Shown: positions 57,501 through 64,000 of the stretch, piece after piece
How the letters are laid out: every line of letters starts with the position of its first letter
Numbering within the stretch: the first letter of the stretch is position 1
NCBI RefSeq assembly: GCF_021462225.1
Contig: NC_061802.1
Coordinates: 10,001,859-10,065,858, forward strand
Direction: 5' to 3'
DNA from: Girardinichthys multiradiatus
Taxonomy: Eukaryota > Chordata > Actinopteri > Cyprinodontiformes > Goodeidae
DNA: 64,000 nt
The notes under the pieces: generated by a model
The model's input: only the letters and a program-made list of their open reading frames with translations
Told to the model about the DNA's origin: nothing
Databases searched by the model: none
Position numbers and translations under genes: made by a program

Positions 57501-60091
57501 GCTAATGAGCCTGAAACACATCACCTCCATGTTTTGAACATGGTGGTCACAGTTGATGAGAAGATGGATGGAGCTAAATACACTGCCATAATGGAAGAAA
57601 AGCTGTTAGAGGCTGCAAAAGACTTGAGCCTGGGATGGAGTCTTGCAGCTGAGTGAGGCTTCACATCCAATCTGACTGATCTAGAGCCATTTTCTGAAGA
57701 AGAATGGGCAAAATTGTTGTTCTTAACGTTTGTGTTTAACATTTTCAGATTTGCATTTGTTAAAATTTCTAATAACTATATACCATTTTCCTTTTACCTC
57801 GCTAGTGTCCTATTTTGTTTGGTCTGGCACATAAAATTCCAATAAAATACATTATTTTGTGGTTGTAACATGAAAAAAGTGAAAACGTATGAATACTTTT
57901 GCAAGGAACATAATGTAAAAAAGTCCACAGTCTGTAATGTTGAACGTTTGACTAACCATTATGGCCCTCCTATATTACAATGCTACCCTGAGCCTAAGTT
58001 AAAACACTGTAGCTGGGCTCAGTTGTGTGCAGCGCAGGTTTGGACTCATGCGAGCCAGCTCCGAGTACCTGGAAAGCAATATCAAACAGTTCCATAACTG
58101 CTGTGGAAAATGGAAAAACACCTTTAACAACAGCAGCAGCACCTGTTTGTCCCCACATATTAACATTCAGTGGTACATGAAGCACGTGTATCTAATAAAA
58201 CGAATAGAAGCGAAATTCTTTTAGACTACTCAACTTTTAGCATCTAGTCATGGTACGTCTTGGATCATCCCTTATGCTTGAATAGAGCAGTAAGCCAGAA
58301 GCTTTGTGAATCCTAGAATATGAATTATTTGTTTCTGTCAGCTCATTAATAATATAAGAAGACAGCAACAGTTTTATTTTATAAACTTTTTAGTTGCTTA
58401 TGTAGGTATGTTTCTTTTTTTAAGTCAAGCCCCACTTCTAATTTTGTTTCTCATGCTCAAACAAATCTAAACATCATGCAAACAAATACAGACATAGCTG
58501 GTGTCCTGAATGAGATCTACTCTGACATTTAGGGCTGTTAGAGGGCAGGTCATAATAAATACGACCTGATGGTACTTCTCTAATCTGTTAAAGTGTTACC
58601 CTCGCTTTCCACCCTCCTAATCTAGAAAGTATTGTAATATCCTTCTCTGCCCGGGATGGACAGACAGACGGACAGGTAGATACAGGATGGATCTCTTGGA
58701 TCATATAATGATGAAAACATGTTCCTTTTTCTTGTTCTATTTCATTTATCCCAATGTTTTCAAATCTACAAATCTTTGCCTCTGTCTGTTGCTTTAAATT
58801 GAATTAAAACCACAAGTTGCCCATGTAGCAGCGCTCTATTACAAATGTCCTGCGATGGTGTGATTTCCTTTTCAGACTGTCATGTGATAGGGCTTGTGCA
58901 GCTTCTTGACAAAGGCCTTTTTGTGATGAAGATAATGATGCCTTCAGAACATCACACATTTTTTCTCGATTTAGTTTTACACGCAGGGTCAGCCAGTAAA
59001 ATGATTGCTTATTTTGTTGGATCTCTGCAAGTTTAAGTCCTCAGGATGGTGAACATGCGGACATACAACAACACTCCTCCTGCCGAACTTTCCCTCATTT
59101 TAGAAATCATGCCTTACTAGAGGGGAGGGGTGGAGGATTCTAGCAGCTTCTGGGAATTTCTGGCAGCATCAACACTGATACCATGGATAGTGTTTTTTTT
59201 CTGCTTGTATGGAATTTCTGAGCTTCTACGGAAAAACTCAAATTCGGTCACTCCGGGCAATAAACATTTTTCAGTTTTGCATTTATACTTCTACTATAGG
59301 ACCTAATAGGAACTGCTGTGCAGGATTTGTTTAGGTTTAAGTTGCAAAAGCGAAAGTAACTTTGGTCTTCCGCATTCCCAATTCTGAATTACCGCTATTC
59401 ACCCACCGTCAATCCTCCCTACTTTTTCGCACTGAACATAAATTAACCATTTTACTAGCATACGTCCAAGTAAAATCTAGGTTTGCAGTGTAGTGTTTAT
59501 TTTCTCTTACTTATATATAATTGTGCACATTGTGTTTGTGTGTGGGGCGGCTTGAGTAGTATTGCCTAGGAGACAGGGAGTGTGGTTTTCACATGTTTGG
59601 GCATGTCTCCCTCATGCTCATTTTTCTCCTTCAGCAAGCTGTTTGTACATAATTGAGAAGTATTCAGCACAAATTACCATTGTATTTTTTAAAAGAATAA
59701 TAATTAGAGTTGTATCCCCTATTTAACAAACTATTAGGTAAGATTTGATCATTTCATATGCCTAATGAAGCTTTTAGAGTGTTGCCTAAAAATGAGGCCA
59801 TCTCTGAGATCTGTTTTGTCTCTTAGGGTCTTGTCTTCGACTCCGGGTTTAGAGGAAGTCCAGACCATGCTCAGTGTGATCTACTCTAATAAGGTTTGTG
59901 CTGCATCACAGTTATGGATACAAAACTGGCATCTGGATGCTTTAAAACAATTCACATAACCTTTTTGCTCTCTGTGGTCATCAAGTTCATTTTTTTAGAT
60001 AGTTTGCATCTGTTCTCTTTCAGCTTGTCAGTGAAGATGCCAGATTAACAACTAAAGACCTTCTGGGTTGTTTCTCCCAACCAGACTACAG
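42510..60091 (+). CDS. swt1: SWT1 RNA endoribonuclease homologue (15 coding exons; last exon outside window)
   Basis: SWT1 is a PIN-domain RNA endonuclease homologue; in yeast, Swt1 works in nuclear mRNP quality control with nuclear pore and transcription-export factors. Fifteen exons (42503-60091) join with matching phases to 940 codons plus 2 nt, close to the ~900 residues of human SWT1. Order: Lys/Ser-rich disordered N-terminus (exons 2-4, residues 1-398), the VEELH-x-AR motif (exon 5), the PIN domain (exons 6-9), then a helical C-terminal region with [20 protein letters not shown] (exon 11) and a Swt1-like HEPN domain expected from the family. PIN acids: Asp in LVLDTNVLL, Glu in LQELD, Asp in [11 protein letters not shown] and Asp in ILCTNDKNL. 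The final exon (following QPDYR) should lie right of 64000. Several introns contain Tc1, hAT and LINE relics. The start used is ATG 42510. An in-frame ATG at 42022 is also possible. Confidence 0.95.
42829..42902 (+). CDS. swt1: swt1 exon 3
   Basis: Acceptor GTTTTCAG, donor AG|GTACAA. Encodes [20 protein letters not shown] then AGHK, basic and probably nuclear-localising. 74 nt, ends in phase 2. Confidence 0.85.
43610..44195. mobile_element. hAT-derived non-autonomous repeat, copy B (swt1 intron 3)
   Basis: Partner of 16582-17150. Contains GCACTGCTGGTCAGTTGACTG, GTGGAGACTAAAGGAG, AGCAGTACGTCAGTTAAGTTGATGGC and the hAT-type end ACCATAGTATTTTTACTTT / GTTATCA. Confidence 0.6.
44200..44965 (-). 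mobile_element. Tc1-like relic in swt1 intron 3
   Basis: Antisense Tc1 transposase text: CACCACCATGCTTGACCGCT, GGTATGAGGTGTTTATGCTG, TTTGGTTTTCTCTAAACATG and TGTCTGTCCAAAGGAAATCT. Heavily mutated. It carries a short perfect hairpin (44644-44674). Confidence 0.78.
44644..44674. repeat. Hairpin with 12-bp perfect arms in Tc1 relic
   Basis: GTAAAATGATGG (44644-44655), loop ACGTTGA, then CCATCATTTTAC (44663-44674). The first arm belongs to the Tc1 text. The second arm looks like a local inverted copy of it. Confidence 0.9.
45020..45597. mobile_element. Internally deleted Tc1-like relic in swt1 intron 3
   Basis: The left end has GGTCACATTACAACCATGAA. The right end has TAGTTTGTGGTTGTGACCAAATGTGAAAAAGC, inverted partners of the Tc1 TIR type. 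Only about 0.58 kb separates them and no transposase remains. Confidence 0.7.
45671..46727 (+). CDS. swt1: swt1 exon 4, large disordered exon
   Basis: 1057 nt; acceptor CAACATGTAG, donor CAG|GTAAAA. Encodes about 352 residues rich in Lys, Ser, Glu, Pro and Thr without a fold I recognise, such as [14 protein letters not shown] near the end (compare the KISFKIPIKS text of the human protein). The exon length and position match the large exon of vertebrate SWT1. Confidence 0.93.
46827..46956 (+). CDS. swt1: swt1 exon 5
   Basis: Acceptor TTTTTTGAAG, donor T|GTGAGT. Encodes [18 protein letters not shown] ... [14 protein letters not shown], matching the conserved VEELH-x-AR and GEL-x-xM-x-ID segments just before the PIN domain. 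Ends in phase 1. Confidence 0.93.
47260..48385 (-). mobile_element. Tc1-like relic in swt1 intron 5
   Basis: TIR-like ends (ATGTGTTTTATTGAGATTTTATGTG at 47260 and TTTTGTGGTTTTAATGTGAGG near 48318). Antisense transposase text such as GGACTTTGACTGGGCCATTC and CGTTGTCCTGCTTAAAGATA. No open frame survives. It fills most of the intron between exons 5 and 6. Confidence 0.78.
48497..48598 (+). CDS. swt1: swt1 exon 6, start of PIN domain
   Basis: Acceptor TTTTTACAG, donor AAG|GTATTA. Encodes [20 protein letters not shown], giving the first PIN catalytic Asp in LDTNVLL. Ends in phase 1. Confidence 0.95.
48973..49164 (+). CDS. swt1: swt1 exon 7, PIN domain
   Basis: Acceptor CCCTCTTAG, donor GCA|GTGAGT. 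Encodes [20 protein letters not shown], with the second acidic site in QELD, then helices ending [13 protein letters not shown]. 192 nt. Confidence 0.95.
49430..50045 (+). mobile_element. Sleeping Beauty-like (salmonid Tc1-type) relic in swt1 intron 7
   Basis: Starts with the leader GATGATGTCATGGCTTTCTAAG, then CATCATGGGAAAATTAAAAG gives [20 protein letters not shown]. This is the N-terminus of fish Tc1 transposases of the Sleeping Beauty group, followed by [19 protein letters not shown]. The frame breaks soon after. Text near 49985 (CATGTCCTGTGGTCTGATGA) holds the first catalytic WSDE region. The rest of the transposase is missing. Confidence 0.85.
50046..50634. other. swt1 intron 7 remainder
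   Basis: AT-rich, with no further feature recognised before the exon 8 acceptor. Confidence 0.5.
50635..50728 (+). CDS. swt1: swt1 exon 8, PIN domain
   Basis: Acceptor TCCCCAG, donor CAC|GTGAGT. Encodes [20 protein letters not shown] and [13 protein letters not shown] carries the third PIN acidic site. Phase 2 end. Confidence 0.95.
51053..51294 (+). CDS. swt1: swt1 exon 9, end of PIN domain
   Basis: Acceptor TTCTCTCCAG, donor AAAG|GTGAGC. Encodes [20 protein letters not shown] with the fourth PIN acidic residue (Asp of NDKNL), then a Ser/Pro-rich linker ([17 protein letters not shown]). Confidence 0.95.
51707..51867 (+). CDS. swt1: swt1 exon 10
   Basis: Acceptor CGGACATAG, donor GAG|GTGAAA. 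Encodes [20 protein letters not shown] and [15 protein letters not shown], matching the helical ETEMK-x-A-x-x-x-LW block after the PIN domain. Phase 0 end. Confidence 0.93.
51868..52507. other. swt1 intron 10
   Basis: AT-rich intron without recognised repeats. Confidence 0.6.
52508..52646 (+). CDS. swt1: swt1 exon 11
   Basis: Acceptor TTATTTTGTAG, donor TCAG|GTATGA. Encodes [20 protein letters not shown] then WIAVFG, the best-conserved C-terminal motif of vertebrate SWT1. Phase 1 end. Confidence 0.95.
52647..53690. other. swt1 intron 11, first part
   Basis: No repeat recognised. A purine-rich GGAGGAGGAGGCGGAGGAGG run lies at 53508-53528. Confidence 0.5.
53692..54097 (-). mobile_element. Tc1-like 3'/TIR fragment in swt1 intron 11
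   Basis: Ends with TTTGTGGTTGTAATGTTTGAAAAAGTTCAAGGGATCTGAATACTTTTGAATGC, a degraded Tc1 terminal repeat (compare 10880-10959). It is preceded by antisense transposase start text (GATCTTCATGATGCTGATTG). Confidence 0.7.
54521..54651 (+). CDS. swt1: swt1 exon 12
   Basis: Acceptor TGTACCCTCAG, donor CAG|GTAAGC. Encodes [20 protein letters not shown] and [15 protein letters not shown], predicted helices. Phase 0 end. Confidence 0.9.
54857..55008 (+). CDS. swt1: swt1 exon 13
   Basis: Acceptor CTCACTGTAG, donor AAG|GTGAGC. An acidic stretch ([12 protein letters not shown]) is followed by [19 protein letters not shown], the QE-x-W-x-x-x-E-x-x-W pattern seen in the C-terminal region of SWT1. Phase 2 end. 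Confidence 0.9.
55009..55657. other. swt1 intron 13
   Basis: AT-rich intron. No repeat or RNA gene recognised. Confidence 0.5.
55658..55804 (+). CDS. swt1: swt1 exon 14
   Basis: Acceptor ACATTTCAG, donor CAG|GTATGT. Encodes [19 protein letters not shown], then [19 protein letters not shown], amphipathic helices. Phase 2 end. The next intron is 4 kb and TE-rich. Confidence 0.9.
56425..57910 (+). mobile_element. Tc1-like transposon relic in swt1 intron 14, split by a LINE
   Basis: The left TIR-like end is at 56430-56520 (TTTTGTCACCTTAGAACCAC). The right end is at 57808-57910 (TTTGTGGTTGTAACATGAAA ... TATGAATACTTTTGCAAGG). Decayed transposase text fills the interior (GACCTCAGAGGTTTGTTAGAG, AGAAGAAGATGCTCTGGTCAGATGAGA). 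A LINE fragment sits inside at 56766-57242, with approximately matching flanks (GTGAAAAA / ATGACAAAA). Confidence 0.75.
56766..57242 (-). mobile_element. L2-like LINE C-terminal fragment nested in Tc1
   Basis: The minus strand has 127 open codons (57214-56831). They read [49 protein letters not shown] and [16 protein letters not shown], the stereotyped C-terminus of fish L2-like reverse transcriptases. The plus-strand left border ATTCAATTCAATTCAA is the complement of the microsatellite-like 3' tail. 5'-truncated as usual. Confidence 0.9.
57911..59826. other. swt1 intron 14, remainder
   Basis: No exon found. Short frames at 57870-58224 are not supported. A GACAGACAGACGGACAGGTAG patch lies near 58660. 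Confidence 0.45.
59827..59893 (+). CDS. swt1: swt1 exon 15
   Basis: Acceptor TGTCTCTTAG, donor AAG|GTTTGT (a weaker donor). Encodes [20 protein letters not shown] then NK, aligned with the segment around DVETLYNFLIKY in the human protein. Phase 0 end. Confidence 0.82.
60024..60091 (+). CDS. swt1: swt1 exon 16
   Basis: Acceptor TCTCTTTCAG, donor ACAG|GTAGGC. Encodes [20 protein letters not shown] then DY, corresponding to the T-x-x-(D/E)-x-x-x-C-x-SQ-x-(E/D)YR block just before the last exon. Phase 2 end, so a final exon must follow. Confidence 0.88.
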
Positions 60092-60780
60092 GTAGGCTGC
60101 ATACACATACATAATGGGGACATTTTGTTAAAGGAAACGCATATGTCTGATAAACTGTTGATTTTTTATTTATTTCTTTCTCCAAAGTCATGGTTTTTAG
60201 CCTTCCGTTTCTTCTAAATTTAATACTCAATAAAACAGTTCTCTGAAATCTTGCGGCCTTTGTTGCTGCTTGCCCTGGCAGCTCCTCCTTCATTATAAAA
60301 GCTTTTCTTGTTGACATCCCCAGCAGATCCCACAAAGACTGTGGCCATGCCAACATTTCTGGACAATTGGGACATTTATTATTAACACATTTCTTTGAAG
60401 GGATGCAGCCTATTCCATAACAATAGGCCGGTGTTTGCAGTAACTTCATACTTGTCGTTATCACAGGGCTTATTTGCTGCTCTAACAGGACAAGGTGCTG
60501 GTCTTGTGTTAAGATGTTTTTATAGAAAGAGCAGAAATAAACAACAGATACATGCTTAGAAACGTGCTGGCTTTAATAAAATAATGACACTTTAACAGAG
60601 CTTGTGCATGGATCCATAGTTGAAACTAGATAATTTACACATCATATAAAAAACTTTTTTTTCTGACTGTCTGACATCAAATCCTTCTAAATTGTTACAG
60701 TTTTAGGTCAGCTATGATTACTGAAATTATTCCTATTTACTGAATGCCAGAAAAGTTTTAGACAATTCTGAAATTTATAT
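60092..60780. other. Start of the last swt1 intron in view
   Basis: No terminal exon recognised. The 139-codon antisense frame at 60045-60464 overlaps exon 16 and is considered chance. Confidence 0.5.
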
Positions 60781-60781
60781 A

Positions 60782-61963
60782 CCGTATTTTCCGCACTATA
60801 AGGCGCACCGGATTATAAGGCGCACCTTCAATGAATGGCCTATTTTAGAACTGTTTTCATATATAGGGCGCACCGGATTATAAGGCGCATAGAATAGAAG
60901 CTACTGCAGTCAAACGTTTGACTGGGGTTGCGTTATGCATCCACTAGATGGAGCTGTGCTAAAGAGAATGTCAACAAAACAGTCAGATAAGTCAGTCAAA
61001 CTTTATTAATACACTACAAACCAGCGTTCTGATAACTCCATTCACTCTCATGGTAAGGTCTCCTCTACATAGAATTCTATTGAATAGAGCCAACAGCACG
61101 TTAGGAATGCATTGGAGTCTATGAAGTTGAAGTAGAAATCAAACGTTAGTTAAAACGTGAAAGGGAACTTTTCCCTGATTCAGTAAACACGTAAAAGAAA
61201 CAGTTTGATGCACTAAATCAAACGTTAGTACTGTTAACCTTTCCTGTTCCTGTCCCCTGACCGTAGTCTGATGACACAGGGGAGACGCTTTCTCCAGGGC
61301 CGAAGTTACTAGTTTCCTCGGGGTTAACTCCCTCACTCATACGTTGCTGAGTTGAGCATGAAGAAACAGCATCAAAACACTGAGTTGTTGACGAGATTCG
61401 GGGTTCTTTTTAATGACTTTGCAGCACGTAAAAACACAGGGCTTACAGACTCATACACCGCTGCTCCGGTCGCCGTCTCTACCCACCCGACACACACAAT
61501 AATACCGACGTCACTCCTTCACTCTTGATTCTCAGCTACGGCAGCACACAGCGCCACCTCTGTCCGGAGGAGTAATGTCAACATCTTCCATACACACACA
61601 CAAAACATACACCCCACACACTGAGCTTCTAATCACATATAGTTCAGGCAATTCCTGCAACAGTACATTCAAACGTTATACACACACAAGTGGTGTTGGA
61701 CTAGGAGTAAGCACAGTACAGGTGTTTACCGCTATTACTTCGGCGACACCCCTGACTACGGTAGCCGTAATGCTGCAAGCGGTGCGGCTTTGTAGTTTAC
61801 CAGTCGTACTGAAACATTTTGACAGAGCGCCGTGTACAACCAGTATGGATCAACCAATTAACCAATTGATCCATATATAAGGCGCTCCGGATTACAAGGC
61901 GCACTGTCATTTTTTGAAAAAATTAAAGGTTTTTAAGTGCGCCTTATAGTGCGGAAAATACGG
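60782..61963. mobile_element. Pogo/Tigger-like MITE, copy C
   Basis: 1182 bp with ends ACCGTATTTTCCGCACTATA and GTGCGGAAAATACGG, flanked by TA (60780-60781 and 61964-61965). Nearly identical to copy A 40 kb away, except that it has one 65-bp subterminal unit (about 60815-60880) that A lacks. It lies in the last swt1 intron. Confidence 0.92.
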
Positions 61964-61974
61964 TACACTGAGAT

Positions 61975-62190
61975 TACTCTGATGATGCCATGGCTTTGTG
62001 AGCTTCTGATCAGTTAATTCATCTGAGGTTAGTGGTGGGTCACCTACAGATATATTTAAAGACAACACTGGAAACGCACTTTTTCCTTGGGTGGCATCAG
62101 GGGAAGAACTATATAAAATAAATCTGGCAAGCTAGCAGGAAGAGAACTGTGGAGCTCCACAGGAATGGTTCATGCTCGAGTTGGGCTGCT
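61975..62190 (+). mobile_element. Sleeping Beauty-like relic, 5' part
   Basis: CTGATGATGCCATGGCTTTG, GACAACACTGGAAACGCACT and GGCATCAGGGGAAGAACTA follow the same leader and start region as 49430-49640, in the same order. The frame is destroyed. It is interrupted after 62190 by unrelated sequence. Confidence 0.7.
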
Positions 62191-62605
62191 GCAGAGGATT
62201 CTGTCATGAGGTTGTGAACTTTTGCCTCAGAGAGATGGCTTCTCGTGGCTGTTTTGATGTAGTTCTGAAGGCTGTCGACATACTAGAGACTGGAACTACA
62301 AGCGCCATTTCAGCCAAAGTTTTGAAATCAGGGAATATATATCCAGCTGAAGTGATGAGAAGTCAGCAAGTGTCTGAACGAGGGATTTCCTGATCCGCCA
62401 AGCACTCTACTTCAGTGCCCCCGCGAGAGCAAACAGCTAATTAATATGCTAACTCGCCACCAAGTGGTCAGGGTGTGAATTACAAGCTGTCAAAATGACT
62501 GATGGTCTTCAGATTTTTCCGTCACCGTTTAAAAAAAAAAAACGGTTAAACACGAAAAATATTCGATTAACGCGACCCCTGCTCAGTAACGAAGAATAGT
62601 TGAGT
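62191..62605. mobile_element. Unidentified insertion with hAT-like terminus
   Basis: Between the two halves of the Sleeping Beauty-like relic. Ends with TTAACGCGACCCCTG (62567-62581), the complement of a CAGGGGTCGCGTTAA hAT-type end. A 73-codon open frame (62172-62393) reads CHEVVNFCLREMASRGCFDV but matches nothing I can name. The left border was not found. Confidence 0.45.
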
Positions 62606-62960
62606 AAGTTTTGGAGACATGTCCCTTAATCTCAATAAGCTAAAACTGAAGTGTTTGGTTACGATGGACTAATGCACTTCACAGAACAGATGACACCACG
62701 AAGAAAGAACATCATGTAAAATAATGAATCCCCATCTCAATGCATCAGCCAGGAAATTGAAGCTTGAGCACAAGTGGATGTCCAAATGGACAGTAGCCCT
62801 AATTATGGTTACAAAGTGGCTTAAAGAAATTCAAACTTTGACCATCACAAGGCCCTGATATCAGACCTTTAGGAAATGTGTGGCCAGGACTGAAAAGGTG
62901 TGTGAGAAAGGCAGGCTAAAACCGGACAGAGTTACAGCAGTAACGGTAAGCAAACTTAAA
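62606..62960 (+). mobile_element. Sleeping Beauty-like relic, 3' part
   Basis: AAAACTGAAGTGTTTGGTTA, ACTAATGCACTTCACAGAAC, CATCAGCCAGGAAATTGAAG, CCATCACAAGGCCCTGATAT and TGGCCAGGACTGAAAAGGTG match, in order, the C-terminal half of a Sleeping Beauty-type transposase gene. The reading frame is lost. Confidence 0.8.
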
Positions 62961-63619
62961 ATAGGTTTAAAACATTTTGAAAAAATTGCTCCCACTTTTC
63001 GCAATAGTAACAATGTCACTAATCCTACCTGACCTAAAGCAGTAATAATTTAGTCTAATCTGATTTAATGTCAGACAGTGAGAAAAAGTAAAGGTTATGT
63101 GTCTTTTTCTTGAGTGTAGGTAAATATCTGTGTTTGACTGTATTTAAAGGCTCAAACAGTAAATGGATCTTAACTTACCAGGCTTGGCCACAGTTAAAGC
63201 TACATTGATTAATGTGGGTAGTGCATTGTTCTAATTGCCATCTTGTTAAAGCTTATGATTTTAACCTGAAACCTTTTCTTCATGATGACTATCAGGTTGT
63301 AACATTTTTGTAGCTTTGTAGTTTCCTCCAAACGTTGCATCCACCTTATCTGAGATTGTCGCTCCTATTTTCAGTGGTAAATTAAGTTGTTTTTAGACAG
63401 ATTAGGTTTTTGTTTTCTGCCTAAAGTGTGACATTGTTTAGCTTGGCCCATACAACTTTGACTAGTATTTAATTTATCTGCTGAAAGCTGACAGACTGAC
63501 TGATAACAACAAATATAAGTGTTGTTTATTCAAATATACGGGATAAGGATATTTGTCCCATTAGTGTGTCTCGGTGCTCGGTTAAGCTCTTGCTTCATTT
63601 GTGCTTGTCTGTTTTTAGA
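62961..63619. other. No feature recognised
   Basis: AT-rich. Candidate acceptors at 63320 and 63618 lead to stops within a few codons and do not give the expected SWT1 C-terminus. Confidence 0.5.
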
Positions 63620-64000
63620 AACAGTATTTAGATAGCCAAGGGTGGATTTGCATGAAGATAGAAGGTTCTGAATCATTAATCCTACTAAAGATCCACTGAT
63701 GACATAGTTTTAGTTTCCTGGCCCAGGCCACCAGATTTTTATTCAAGATCTCCTAGTATTTCATGACGTTCATGATGATGCGCACTCTAACAAGGTTCCT
63801 GAGGGCTTTGGAAGAGATGCAGGTCCACAACATCACAGGTTCTCAAACATGCAGTGGAGATGAGGTACTTTCCACATATTCATCCTATGTTTCACACCAG
63901 ACCCACCTGGAATATTTGTTAAACTCTCAATCTTAGATTCATCCGGTTAATGTCTTAGTAGTGTTTGAAAAACTCCACATGTTCAAGTTTGATGGTAGAA
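63620..64000 (-). mobile_element. Tc1-like relic running off the window
   Basis: Antisense text GATGAGGTACTTTCCACATA, CACACCAGACCCACCTGG and TGCAGGTCCACAACATCACA belongs to a fish Tc1-type transposase. The element continues right of 64000. Confidence 0.65.

Noticed and set aside
60045..60464. 139-codon minus-strand frame
   Set aside because: Antisense to swt1 exon 16 and its intron; no recognisable domain. Likely chance.
63618..63640. Possible last swt1 exon after TGTTTTTAG
   Set aside because: It would join as RNSI-stop, not the expected REKL-type C-terminus; it also borders a Tc1 relic.

Overview
The window is vertebrate nuclear DNA, most likely from a ray-finned (teleost) fish. Genes are split by GT-AG introns. 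The remainder is packed with fish-type transposons: Tc1/mariner in several families, hAT, a pogo/Tigger-like MITE family, and 3' fragments of L2-, RTE- and L1/Tx1-like LINEs. I saw no prokaryotic operon, CRISPR array, tRNA or rRNA.

Two protein-coding loci can be supported, and they point away from each other. (1) At 28137-28313 on the minus strand lies one exon that matches coding exon 1 of anos1 (KAL1, anosmin-1): a signal peptide, then an RC-x-SRCLSLH block, then a clean donor. I found no further anos1 exon to the left, so 1-28136 is probably part of a very long first intron. (2) From about 41890 to beyond the right edge on the plus strand lies swt1, a PIN-domain RNA endoribonuclease homologue. 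Fifteen coding exons (42503-60091) join in a consistent phase chain of 2822 coding bases (940 codons plus 2 nt). The four PIN acidic residues are spread over exons 6-9. The terminal exon, about 45 codons in the human protein, is not visible and should lie past 64000.

Layout. 1-1712: 5' half of an antisense APE-type LINE. 1713-5000: LINE fragments, a ~128-bp inverted-repeat pair and a SINE-like repeat. 5000-12670: mostly anonymous, with a Tc1 relic, a hAT element carrying a BED-finger remnant (8077-9210) and a complete but decayed Tc1 (9549-10959). 12673-16094: two same-orientation copies of a Tc1/mariner element whose transposase has DD36E spacing (Incomer-like). 16582-24107: hAT relics, Tigger-like copy A and a three-layer nested insertion. 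24108-28136: hAT and Tc1 relics and an AT-rich tandem repeat. 28137-28560: anos1 exon 1 and promoter. 28560-41885: intergenic, with Tigger-like copy B, LINE ends and the third DD36E copy (40161-41401). 41890-60091: swt1, with Tc1, hAT and LINE relics in its introns. 60092-64000: Tigger-like copy C, a decayed Sleeping Beauty-like element and the edge of another Tc1-like element.

The most interesting items are: the DD36E trio, in which one copy is a full 343-codon transposase frame broken by a single CGA-to-TGA-type stop; the Tigger-like trio, which carries 0, 1 and 2 full copies of a 65-bp subterminal unit; an in-frame upstream ATG that would lengthen SWT1 by 18 residues; perfect palindromes that look like local inverted duplications inside transposon sequence; and the anos1/swt1 head-to-head arrangement.
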